Below, in pieces: positions 25,540-33,633 of a stretch of 64,000 nucleotides of DNA (the stretch's first letter is position 1; each line of letters opens with the position of its first letter). The stretch is from Streptomyces sp. AC1-42W. Lineage in GTDB: Bacteria > Actinomycetota > Actinomycetes > Streptomycetales > Streptomycetaceae. The stretch spans positions 3,100,001-3,164,000 of the forward strand of contig NZ_QKWY01000002.1 in assembly GCF_003248355.1 (NCBI RefSeq), given 5' to 3'. The notes under the pieces are model-generated. The model was given only the letters and a program-made list of their open reading frames with translations. It did no database searches and had not been told where the DNA came from. A program made the translations under genes and the position numbers.

Positions 25540-27687
25540 TCAGATCGTTGTGTTCATCGCATCAGGGTCGCCGCCGGAACCGCCCTTCGCCGCCGCACCC
25601 GCAGCTCCCGCCGCACCCGTAGCTCCCGCCACTCCCGGCGCACCCGTGCCTCCCGCCGCCGGGGCGTCGGCCGGGAGGCGGAGCGTGAACACCGAACCCT
25701 CGCCCGGAGTGCTCACCGCCGTGGCCGTACCGCCGTGCGCCTCCACGAGTTTGCGGACGATCGCCAGCCCGAGGCCGCTGCCGCCGGTACGGCGGTTCCG
25801 GGACTTCTCACCCCGCCAGAACCGGTCGAACACCCGCGCGAGGTCCGCCGCCGGAATGCCGCTCCCCGTGTCGGCGACGTCCACCAGCACCGCACCCCCG
25901 TCCTCGGAGCCGTACGGCCGCAGCGTCACCGTGCCGCCCGCCGGGGTGTGCCGTACCGCGTTGGACACCAGGTTGCCCACCGCCTGCCGCAGCCGGACCG
26001 GATCGGCCGTCAGCCGGGGCGGCGGCCGGTCCGCCGGGGACGGCACCACGCCCAGCGCCACGCCCGCCGCCTCGGCGCCGGCCTGGTGCGCGGCGGCGAC
26101 CTGCCCCAACAGCTCCTCGATCCGCACCGGTTCGGGATGCAGCCGCAGCGCGTCCGCGTCGGCCTGCGCCAGGTCCCGGAGGTCGTCGATGATGTGCTGG
26201 AGCTGGACCGCCTCCGTGTGCAGGAAGGCGATGAACTCCGGGTCCGGGTCGGCCACCCCGTCCTGCGCCGCCTCCAGCCAGCCCCGGATGTTGCTGAGCG
26301 GGGTGCGCAGCTCGTGCGCGACATCGCTCACCATCGCCTTGCGCTGGGCCTCCAGCCGGGCACGGTGCGCGGACATGTCGTTGAACGCGGCGGCCAGCCG
26401 CCCGAGCTCGTTGTCCGCGGCCACCACCACCGGCGCGGTGTCCTCCCCGTCCCGCATCCGCTGCGCGGCGCCCGTCAGATCCCGCAGCGGGCGCACCAGC
26501 CGGGCGCCGACGAGCACCGAGGCGCCCACCGTGAGCGCCAGCACGAGGGCGGCCGCGCCCGCGATCCGCGCGGTGTTCGCCGGTGAGAGGTCGAAGCCGG
26601 GCACGGTGGCGCCGCCCGGATCGCCGATGAACAGCAGCGCGGGCGAGGCGACGTACGAACCGAGCTGCTCCCGGCGGGCGGCGCCCACACAGGACGCGAC
26701 GGCCCGGTCGTCCTCACTGGTGACGGCCGCCTGCTCGTCCCCGGGGCCCGGCACGGTGCTCGGCACCGGGCTCGGCTCCGCGCGGGGCGCGATGCTCGGC
26801 GCGTCGCTCGGGACGGCGGTCGGCGGCAGGGTCGGCACCGGCGGGGCGGGCACGGGCACCGCCTCCGCCGGAACCGGCTGCGCCGCCTGCCCCCAGGACA
26901 CCCCGAGCTTCAGCTGGACGCCGTCGCGGCCCTGGCGCTCCAGACAGGCGTCGGCCAGCTGGGAGAGGGCCTTCAGCGCCATGCGCTCGGTGGCGGTGGG
27001 CGCGTCCAGGGCGTCCAGCGCGCAGCCGGTGCCCCGGACGCGCTCCGGATCGTTGCCGCCCACCACCTGGATGAGCGGGCGGCCGCTCGCACCGGCGACC
27101 ACGTCCGCCGCGATCCCGTAGTCGCCGAGGCAGGCCGCGGCCCGGTCGGCGGCCCCGCGCAGCCGGTCCCGCTCGGCGGCCGGCAGCCGGAACGGCCCCA
27201 CCGCGCGCGGGTCGACCCGGTCCGTGGTGGTGCCCGTCGCCCCGGCGCCGGAGCCCTGGGCGGCCAGCGCGGTGTCCACGGACAGCGGATCGACCACCGC
27301 CGACGCCTGGGCCGGCAGCGTCGCCGCGCCGGATGCCGCCGAGTCGGCGAGCGGGGCGCGGGACTGGGTGGTCAGCGCGATCCGCCGGCCCGACTGCGCG
27401 GCCAGGTCGCGCACCGTCCGCCCGACGCCCTCCCAGGTCGGATGCGTCGCCGCGTAACCGAGCAGCCGGTGGTAGATCCGGGCGTCGGCGGCCAGGTTCT
27501 GGCCCTGCTCCTGGCGGATCGCACCGGACGTCGTCTGCACCGCCAGCCAGGCCGTCGCCGCCACCGAGCACGCCGCGACCAGCGCCGAGACGGCCAGCAG
27601 CCGCGCGAACAGGCTCTTGCGCAGCGGCACGCCCCGCCGGGCACCGCCCGCACCCGGACGCCGCCCCGCGCTACGAAGTCGCCGCAC
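25540..27687 (-). CDS. Sensor histidine kinase
   Basis: The 715-residue membrane kinase pairs with the response regulator encoded just upstream. The first helix is at about residues 25-48 and the second at about 370-392. Between them is a large extracytoplasmic sensor domain with a Pro-rich stretch (VPVPAPPVPTLPP and following Ser/Pro repeats). Then come a HAMP domain, the phospho-acceptor His458 in SDVAHELRTPLSNIRGWLE, and the ATPase motifs NLVSNAVRHTP, DTGSGIP and GGSGLGLAIV. Its start overlaps the regulator's end by 17 bp. The signal is unknown; the gene runs toward the surface-protein and sortase genes. Confidence 0.92.
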   Translation of the reverse strand: MRRLRSAGRRPGAGGARRGVPLRKSLFARLLAVSALVAACSVAATAWLAVQTTSGAIRQEQGQNLAADARIYHRLLGYAATHPTWEGVGRTVRDLAAQSGRRIALTTQSRAPLADSAASGAATLPAQASAVVDPLSVDTALAAQGSGAGATGTTTDRVDPRAVGPFRLPAAERDRLRGAADRAAACLGDYGIAADVVAGASGRPLIQVVGGNDPERVRGTGCALDALDAPTATERMALKALSQLADACLERQGRDGVQLKLGVSWGQAAQPVPAEAVPVPAPPVPTLPPTAVPSDAPSIAPRAEPSPVPSTVPGPGDEQAAVTSEDDRAVASCVGAARREQLGSYVASPALLFIGDPGGATVPGFDLSPANTARIAGAAALVLALTVGASVLVGARLVRPLRDLTGAAQRMRDGEDTAPVVVAADNELGRLAAAFNDMSAHRARLEAQRKAMVSDVAHELRTPLSNIRGWLEAAQDGVADPDPEFIAFLHTEAVQLQHIIDDLRDLAQADADALRLHPEPVRIEELLGQVAAAHQAGAEAAGVALGVVPSPADRPPPRLTADPVRLRQAVGNLVSNAVRHTPAGGTVTLRPYGSEDGGAVLVDVADTGSGIPAADLARVFDRFWRGEKSRNRRTGGSGLGLAIVRKLVEAHGGTATAVSTPGEGSVFTLRLPADAPAAGGTGAPGVAGATGAAGAAGAAAKGGSGGDPDAMNTTI

Positions 27688-28399
27688 GGCCCGCCGCCTT
27701 CGCCGGGTCCGTCAGCTTGTAGCCGACACCGAAGACGGTGAGCAGCCGGACGGGCCGGCGCGGGGCCGGCTCGATCTTCTTGCGCAGATTCATGACGTGC
27801 ACATCGACGGTCCGGTCGCTGATGTAGCGGTCGAAGCCGTGCAGTTCGGCCAGCAGCCGCTGCCGGGAGAACACCCGGTCCGGCTCGGCCGCCAGCGCGG
27901 ACAGAATCCGGAACTCGCCCGGCGTGCACTCCACCGCCGCCCCGTCCACGGACACCACGTGCCGGGCCGGATCGACGACCAGCGCCCCCACCCGCAGCAC
28001 CCCCACCCCGTCCGGATCGCCGCCCGCGCCGTGCCGGCCGCGGCGCAGCAGCGTACGCACCCGGGCCATCAGCTCACGCGGGCTGTACGGCTTGGTGACG
28101 TAGTCGTCGGCGCCCAGATCGAGGCCGAGGAGCAGATCGTCCTCGGTGGTGCGGGCCGTGACCATCAGCACCGGCAGTTCCCGGTGCTCCGCGCGCAGCA
28201 CCCGGACGACGTCGAGGCCGTCCGCGCGCGGCATCATCACATCGAGGACCAGCAGATCCGGTTCCCGCTGCCGCACCGCGTCGAGCGCCGCGAGCCCGTC
28301 CGGGGCGAGGGTCACCCGGTGACCCTCGCGTTCCAGGTAGCGGCGGAGGAGTTCGGCCTGATTCTCGTCGTCTTCGGCGACGATCACGTTTGCGCACAC
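27671..28399 (-). CDS. OmpR-family response regulator
   Basis: The 242-residue protein has a receiver domain (acidic pair in VAEDDENQ, phospho-acceptor Asp53 in LLVLDVMMP, Lys in VTKPYSPREL) and a C-terminal winged helix (LTPGEFRILSALA-type segment; YISDRTVDVHVMNLRKKIE). It starts with GTG at 28399. It is co-transcribed with the histidine kinase. Confidence 0.93.
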   Translation of the reverse strand: MCANVIVAEDDENQAELLRRYLEREGHRVTLAPDGLAALDAVRQREPDLLVLDVMMPRADGLDVVRVLRAEHRELPVLMVTARTTEDDLLLGLDLGADDYVTKPYSPRELMARVRTLLRRGRHGAGGDPDGVGVLRVGALVVDPARHVVSVDGAAVECTPGEFRILSALAAEPDRVFSRQRLLAELHGFDRYISDRTVDVHVMNLRKKIEPAPRRPVRLLTVFGVGYKLTDPAKAAGRAATS

Positions 28400-28447
28400 C
28401 TGCTCGATCGTAAGGGGCCCGTTCGGCGTGCTCCCCGGCGCGGCGTC

Positions 28448-29542
28448 TCAGGCGACGAGGCGGTGGGCGTCCCTGGTGGCCTCGGCGAGCGCCGCGTAGT
28501 ACTCCTCCGGGCGCCGTTCGAAGTCCGTCCAGGCCGCCAGCACGTCCAGTTCCCCGCCCGGCCCCCGCAGCAGATCGACGGAGGTCTGCCCGAAGCGGGG
28601 GCCGGCGCCGTCGCCCTCGGCCTCCGCCAGCTCCGTGGCCGCTTCCGCGGCGGCCCGCCCCTCGGGGCCCGCCTCCACCAGCACGCGCAGGGCGGTGACG
28701 AGGGAGTCCGCCCGGGGATCGGACCGGCCGGCGGCCAGGCGTACCAGCGTGTCGGCGCTCACGCCCTCGGCCGTCCACCGCGCGGCGGCGAGCGCCTTCT
28801 CGGCCGTACGCCGTCCCACGCCGGGCAGTTGCCCCAGCCGCCACTCGCCCGCGTCGAGGACATCGCGCACGGTGGTGATGCCCGCCCGCTCCCACTCCTT
28901 CGTACGGAACCGGCGCCGCTCGTCGTCGCGCAGCCGGGTCACCGGGACGGTGCCCAACTCCTCGCGGACCCGCGCCCGGTGCAGGGGTTCCCATGCCGTG
29001 CGGACCGCTTCGACGGCCCGCGCGCGGTCCTCCTCCACCGCGGCCGCGGCCCCGGCCAGCCGCCACGCCCGGTCGAGGACTCCCCGGCTGACACCGCTCA
29101 TCCGGCCCACCGCGCGGACGTTGCCGCCGATGACGCCGGTGGTGATCAGCAGCAGCCCGAACACCGCCAGCATGTCGGAGACGTCGATCCAGCGATCGAT
29201 CGCCGCGTCGTCCTCACCGAGGTTGTACAGCCGGCCCCTGCCGGAGCCCTCGGCGACCACGAAGCCGCTCTCGTAGCCGGTGCGCGTCTCCGGGTCGTGG
29301 TAGGGCGGCTTCAGCAGCGGATCGCGGTCGGGGTCGCACCGGTAGGTGCCCGTCCGGGTGGTGCGGTCGAAGGGGTCCGTCCATCGCACCGAGCAGGTGC
29401 CGTCCTTCTTCTCGGAGAGCACGGTCAGGCCGACCTGGCGGAGTTCGGGCATGTCCGGAGCGAGCGAGTAGGCGAGGGCGGAGCCGGTGAGGAGCAGCAG
29501 CCCGAGCGCCAGTACCCAGCGGAAGAACGGCTTGTGTCTCAC
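28448..29542 (-). CDS. Membrane protein with helix-hairpin-helix-like C-terminal region
   Basis: With the GTG at 29542 the product has 364 residues: a first helix (about 8-25, WVLALGLLLLTGSALAYSL), a Cys-containing extracytoplasmic part (GTCSVRW... YRCDPD), a second helix (MLAVFGLLLITTGVIGGNV) and a cytoplasmic part. The cytoplasmic part has LGQLPGVGRRTAEKALAA, which resembles a helix-hairpin-helix. I do not recognise a named family. A TTG at 29614 would add 24 residues but lacks a ribosome site. It lies 48 bp upstream of the response regulator start and may share its transcript. Confidence 0.7.
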   Translation of the reverse strand: MRHKPFFRWVLALGLLLLTGSALAYSLAPDMPELRQVGLTVLSEKKDGTCSVRWTDPFDRTTRTGTYRCDPDRDPLLKPPYHDPETRTGYESGFVVAEGSGRGRLYNLGEDDAAIDRWIDVSDMLAVFGLLLITTGVIGGNVRAVGRMSGVSRGVLDRAWRLAGAAAAVEEDRARAVEAVRTAWEPLHRARVREELGTVPVTRLRDDERRRFRTKEWERAGITTVRDVLDAGEWRLGQLPGVGRRTAEKALAAARWTAEGVSADTLVRLAAGRSDPRADSLVTALRVLVEAGPEGRAAAEAATELAEAEGDGAGPRFGQTSVDLLRGPGGELDVLAAWTDFERRPEEYYAALAEATRDAHRLVA

Positions 29543-29865
29543 CCGGTGTCCCCGTGTCCTGTCGGCGGTGCGTACGGCGCTGTCAGCATCGTCCCGGCCG
29601 GACGGGGCCCGCAAGAACGGGAGTCGGCAGTGGAACGGGCCGGATTCTGCCCGGACCGGGCAGTGCCGCGGACCGGACCCGGGCGCCCGCCGCCCCGGCT
29701 GCCGGCGGCTGTCGCGAGTGATCGGGCAGTTCGATGGTTATGACCGTCCACTGCTGGGAATTGATCACGATTGACCGGCCCACTGCACGCAAACTCACTT
29801 ATAGTGAGCGGATGTTGACCGCGTGATTGTGACGCGTGCTGTTGTCGCCATAGAAATCAGGATTC
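29543..29865. promoter_or_regulatory. Divergent intergenic region with palindrome at the P450 promoter
   Basis: This 323-bp stretch contains no gene I can support. CTCACT-TAT-AGTGAG (29794-29808) is a perfect inverted repeat whose centre forms TATAGT, a good -10 hexamer for the P450 pair. The palindrome could be an operator over the promoter. TTGACC at 29771 is too far away for a normal -35. Confidence 0.45.
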
Positions 29866-31161
29866 ATGACACGCCCTTCCCCGGCAGAGTCCGCGCCGGT
29901 TTCTCCGTCCGCCCCCTCCGGCTGCCCGGCGCACGCCGGCGCGGTGCCGCTCTGGGGTCCCGGCTTCCAGGCAGAGCCCCGCACCGTGTACCGCGCCATG
30001 CGCCGCGACCACGGTCCGGTCGTGCCCGTCGAACTGCCGGGCGGCTTCCCCGCCTGGCTGGTCATCGGCTACCGCGAACTGCACCGGGTCACCAGCGACG
30101 GGGAGTTGTTCCCGCGCGACGTCGGCCTCTGGAACCAGTGGCCGCACGTCCCGGACGACTGGCCTCTGCTGCCGATGGTCGGGCGGCCCATGCCGTCCAT
30201 CTACTTCAGCGCGGGCGAGGAGCACCGCCGGCACGTCCGCATGGTCGGACCCGCCCTCGAAGGCGCCGACCCGTTCCAGATCCGGGGCCACTGCGAGCAG
30301 TTGGCCGACCGGCTGGTCGACGCGGTGTGCGCGCGGGGCACCGCCGATCTCGTCGCCGAGTTCTGCGAACCGCTCCCCGTGCTCGTCCTCGCCCGTCTGA
30401 TCGGCTTCCCGGACGAGGAGGGCGCCGAGATCGCGCGGGTGCTCAAGGGCCTGGCCGACGGCGGCCCCGAGGCGCAGAGCGCGCATCTGCGCTTCGGCGA
30501 GCTGATGGCGCGGCTGCTCGCGTCGAAGCGGGCCGTGCCGGGCGACGACGTGACCTCCCGGATGCTCGCATTCCCCGAGGAGTTCACCGACGAGGAGTAC
30601 ACGCTCGACCTGATGGCGGTCACGGCCGCCGGGCACCTGCCCACCGCCGACTGGATCAGCAACTCGGTCCGGCTGATGCTCACCGAGGACGAGTTCGCCG
30701 ACTCCATGGCCGGCGGCCGGCGCAGCATCGGCGAGGCGATGAACGAGGTGCTGTGGGAGGACACCCCCACCCAGATCCTGGCCGGCCGCTGGGCCGCGCG
30801 CGACACCCAGCTGGGCGGGCAGCACATCGCCGCCGGCGACATGGTGCTGCTCGGGCTCGGCGCCGCCAACACCGACCCGCTCATCCGCCAGGGCGTCGCC
30901 GGCGCGGGCGGCCCGGCCCAGGGCGGCAACGGCGCGCATCTGGCCTTCAGCCACGGCGAGTACCGCTGCCCGTTCCCCGCCCAGGAGATCGCCGAGATCA
31001 TCGCCAGGACCGGCATCGAGGTGCTGCTCGACCGGCTGCCCGACCTCCGGCTCGGCGTACCCGTCGAAGAACTCGTCCGGCGGCCCTCCGCCTTCCTGCG
31101 CGGCACGACTTCGCTCCCCGTCCGGTTCACCCCCGTACGTACGACAGGAGACTCTTCGTGA
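29866..31161 (+). CDS. Cytochrome P450 lacking the ExxR motif (CYP157-like)
   Basis: The 431-residue protein has the heme loop AFSHGEYRCPF with ligand Cys368. The loop is irregular: no His or Arg two before Cys, and Pro-Phe follows. In the K helix, where P450s have ExxR, it reads NEVLWEDTP, so Arg is replaced by Trp297. The I-helix reads AAGHLPTAD. Loss of ExxR is known for the CYP157 family of Streptomyces, which is often found in tandem with CYP154. The stop overlaps the GTG of the second P450 gene (GTGA), which fits that pairing. Family naming is from memory and needs an alignment. Confidence 0.85.
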   Translation: MTRPSPAESAPVSPSAPSGCPAHAGAVPLWGPGFQAEPRTVYRAMRRDHGPVVPVELPGGFPAWLVIGYRELHRVTSDGELFPRDVGLWNQWPHVPDDWPLLPMVGRPMPSIYFSAGEEHRRHVRMVGPALEGADPFQIRGHCEQLADRLVDAVCARGTADLVAEFCEPLPVLVLARLIGFPDEEGAEIARVLKGLADGGPEAQSAHLRFGELMARLLASKRAVPGDDVTSRMLAFPEEFTDEEYTLDLMAVTAAGHLPTADWISNSVRLMLTEDEFADSMAGGRRSIGEAMNEVLWEDTPTQILAGRWAARDTQLGGQHIAAGDMVLLGLGAANTDPLIRQGVAGAGGPAQGGNGAHLAFSHGEYRCPFPAQEIAEIIARTGIEVLLDRLPDLRLGVPVEELVRRPSAFLRGTTSLPVRFTPVRTTGDSS

Positions 31162-32411
31162 ACTGCCCCCATGCCGCACAGGCGGCGGCCCAGCACGGTA
31201 CGACCGTCGTCATCGACCCCATGGTCCAGGACCTGGACGGTGAGACGGCACGGCTGCGCGACGCCGGGCCGCTGGCCCGGATCGAACTGCTGGGCGTGCC
31301 CGCCTGGACCCTCACCCGGCACGCGGACGCCCGGCGGCTGCTGGTCGACCCGCGGCTGGTGAAGGACATCAACGCATGGGGGCTGTGGCAGAGCGGCGTG
31401 GTGACGCGCGACTGGCCGCTCATCGGAATGATCGACGCGGGACGCTCCATGTTCACCGTGGACGGGGACGAGCACCGCCGGCTGCGCACCAAGACCTCGC
31501 AGGCGCTGACGCCCCGCCGCCTGGAGGCGATACGGCCGGACATCGAGAAGTTCACCGCCGAACTGCTGGACGCACTGGAGGAGGGCGGCCGGGACGGGGC
31601 GGTGGTCGACCTCAAGTCGGTGTTCGCCCAGCCGCTGCCGATGCGGGTCGTCGGCATGCTGATGGGCGTCGACCCGGCGGAGAACGCCATGCTGACCCGG
31701 CAGTACAAGGCGTTCTTCTCGATGCTCACCCCGCAGGAGGAGCGCCTCGCCCTCCTCGACGACCTGGACGTCTTCTACACCGCGCTCGTACGGGAGAAGA
31801 CCGCGCGCCCGACCGACGACCTGACCTCCGCGCTGATCCTGGCCGAGGAGGGCGGCGAGCCGCTCACCGAGGAGGAGGTCATCGGCAACCTCAAGGCCAT
31901 GGTCGCCGCCGGCCACGAGACCACCATCGGCCTCATCCTCAACGCCGTGCGCGCCCTGCTGGCCAACCCCGGTCAGCTCCGCATGGTGCTCGACGGGGAG
32001 GTGCCCTGGGAGACCGTGATCGAGGAGACCCTGCGCTGGGACACCCCCACCACCCATCTGCTCATGCGGTTCGCCACCGAGGACATCCAGGTGGGCGACG
32101 CCGTCATCGCCAAGGGCGAGGGCGTGGTCGTCTCGTACCGGGTGATCGGCCGCGACCCCGAGCAGCACGGCCCCGACGCCGACGCCTTCGACATCACCCG
32201 CCCCACCCCCATCCGGCACATGACCTTCGGGCACGGCCCGCACATCTGCCCCGGCGCCGCCCTCTCGCGGGTCGAGGCGGGCATCGCCCTGCCGGCCCTC
32301 TTCGCGCGCTTCCCCGGCCTGCGGCTCGCGGTCCCCGACGAGGAGCTGCGCAAGCTCCCGGTGATGACCCAGAACGACATGGCGTCCTTCCCGGTCGTGC
32401 TCCACGGCTGA
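31158..32411 (+). CDS. Cytochrome P450 (CYP154-like), partner of the upstream P450
   Basis: The 417-residue protein has all standard motifs: AAGHETT in the I helix, ExxR as E290-TLR293, and the heme loop FGHGPHICPG with Cys364. Translation begins at GTG 31158, coupled to the first P450, with AGGAG seven bases upstream. Its substrate is unknown; electron partners (ferredoxin, reductase) are not encoded here. Confidence 0.92.
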   Translation: MNCPHAAQAAAQHGTTVVIDPMVQDLDGETARLRDAGPLARIELLGVPAWTLTRHADARRLLVDPRLVKDINAWGLWQSGVVTRDWPLIGMIDAGRSMFTVDGDEHRRLRTKTSQALTPRRLEAIRPDIEKFTAELLDALEEGGRDGAVVDLKSVFAQPLPMRVVGMLMGVDPAENAMLTRQYKAFFSMLTPQEERLALLDDLDVFYTALVREKTARPTDDLTSALILAEEGGEPLTEEEVIGNLKAMVAAGHETTIGLILNAVRALLANPGQLRMVLDGEVPWETVIEETLRWDTPTTHLLMRFATEDIQVGDAVIAKGEGVVVSYRVIGRDPEQHGPDADAFDITRPTPIRHMTFGHGPHICPGAALSRVEAGIALPALFARFPGLRLAVPDEELRKLPVMTQNDMASFPVVLHG

Positions 32412-32472
32412 GCCGGTGTGACGGGGGAGGACGCGGCGGGCATATCGTTGCGGTAATGGACGCGCACAGAGG

Positions 32473-32490
32473 TGTCGAAGCGCTTCGACA
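32473..32490. promoter_or_regulatory. Perfect 18-bp LacI-type operator
   Basis: TGTCGAAGC-GCTTCGACA is a perfect palindrome with the central CG pair typical of LacI/GalR operators. It lies 145 bp before the LacI-family start and 62 bp past the P450 stop. Confidence 0.75.
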
Positions 32491-32564
32491 GTGGTCTGGA
32501 CATGCCGTCATGGCAAAGCTAGGATCACGTTTTCTCTCCACGTCATGGCTGGGGAGAGCGGAGT

Positions 32565-32576
32565 CGAAGCGCTTCG
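32565..32576. promoter_or_regulatory. Second LacI-type operator
   Basis: CGAAGC-GCTTCG repeats the 12-bp core of the palindrome at 32473, 92 bp away centre to centre, inside AGTCGAAGCGCTTCGCT. It is 42 bp before the LacI-family start, so it probably mediates autorepression, perhaps by looping with the first site. Confidence 0.7.
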
Positions 32577-32617
32577 CTACATCGCTTCGCCCTATCTGAC
32601 CGGTGAGGGAGAGCCGC

Positions 32618-33625
32618 ATGGTCACCCTGGCCGAGGTCGCGCAGCACGCCGGAGTCTCGGCGAGCACGGTGAGCTACGTCCTCAGCGGGAAGCGCTCCAT
32701 CTCCGTCGCCACCCGCGAACGCGTCGAGCGCAGCATCCAGCAGCTCGGCTACCACCCCAACGCCGGGGCCCGCGCGCTCGCCAGCAGCCGGTCCAACATC
32801 ATCGCGCTGATGGTGCCGCTGCGCACCGACATGTACGTGCCGGTGATGATGGAGATCGCCATCGCGGTCGCCACCACCGCCCGCACCCACGGCTACGACG
32901 TCCTCCTCCTCACCGGCGAGGAGGGGCCCGCCGCGGTGCGGCGGATCGCCGGCAGCTCGCTGGCCGACGCCATGATCCTGATGGACGTCGAACTGCACGA
33001 CGAACGGCTGCCGCTGCTGCGCGAGACCGACCGGGCCGCCGTGCTCATCGGACTGCCCGCCGACACCGCCGGACTGACCTGCGTGGACCTCGACTTCGAG
33101 GCGACCGGCGCGCTCTGCGTGGAGCATCTGGCCGGCCTGGGCCACCGCGAGATCGCCGTCATCGGCGAGGCCGCCGCGGTCTACGAGCGGCACACCGGCT
33201 TCGCCGAACGGACCGTGGACGGCGTACGGGCCAGGGCCCGGGAGACCGGCATACGGGTGCTGCACCGCCCCTGCGAGGGCGGGTACGCGGCGATGGCGCA
33301 GACACTGTCGCGGATATTCGACGAGCGCCCCGGCACCACGGGCTTCATCGTGCAGAACGAGGCGGCGGTGGAGCCGCTGCTCAACCTGTTGCGGCAGCAG
33401 GGCCGGGCCGTGCCCGAGGACGTGTCCGTGGTGGCGATATGCCCCGAACAGGTGGCCTCCCAGGCGTCGGTGCGGCTCACCTCCGTCGCCATCCCGGCCC
33501 ATGAGATGGGGCGCCGCTCCGTCGAGCAGGTCGTCGCCAAGCTCTCCGGCCGGGGCACCGACGAAGTCGAGCTGCTGGCCCCGGAACTGACGGTACGGGA
33601 GAGCACCGGGCCCGCCCCGGTCTGA
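32618..33625 (+). CDS. LacI-family transcriptional regulator
   Basis: The 335-residue protein has the LacI helix-turn-helix at residues 2-50 (TLAEVAQHAGVSASTVSYVLSG; YHPNAGARALASS hinge) and a sugar-binding domain. The ATG at 32618 follows GAGGGAGAG. Two matching palindromes lie upstream. It is convergent with the GH95 gene. Control of the nearby glycoside hydrolases is likely by context, although the 43-bp GH95-GH3 spacer lacks the same palindrome. Confidence 0.92.
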   Translation: MVTLAEVAQHAGVSASTVSYVLSGKRSISVATRERVERSIQQLGYHPNAGARALASSRSNIIALMVPLRTDMYVPVMMEIAIAVATTARTHGYDVLLLTGEEGPAAVRRIAGSSLADAMILMDVELHDERLPLLRETDRAAVLIGLPADTAGLTCVDLDFEATGALCVEHLAGLGHREIAVIGEAAAVYERHTGFAERTVDGVRARARETGIRVLHRPCEGGYAAMAQTLSRIFDERPGTTGFIVQNEAAVEPLLNLLRQQGRAVPEDVSVVAICPEQVASQASVRLTSVAIPAHEMGRRSVEQVVAKLSGRGTDEVELLAPELTVRESTGPAPV

Positions 33626-33633
33626 GCGGGGCC

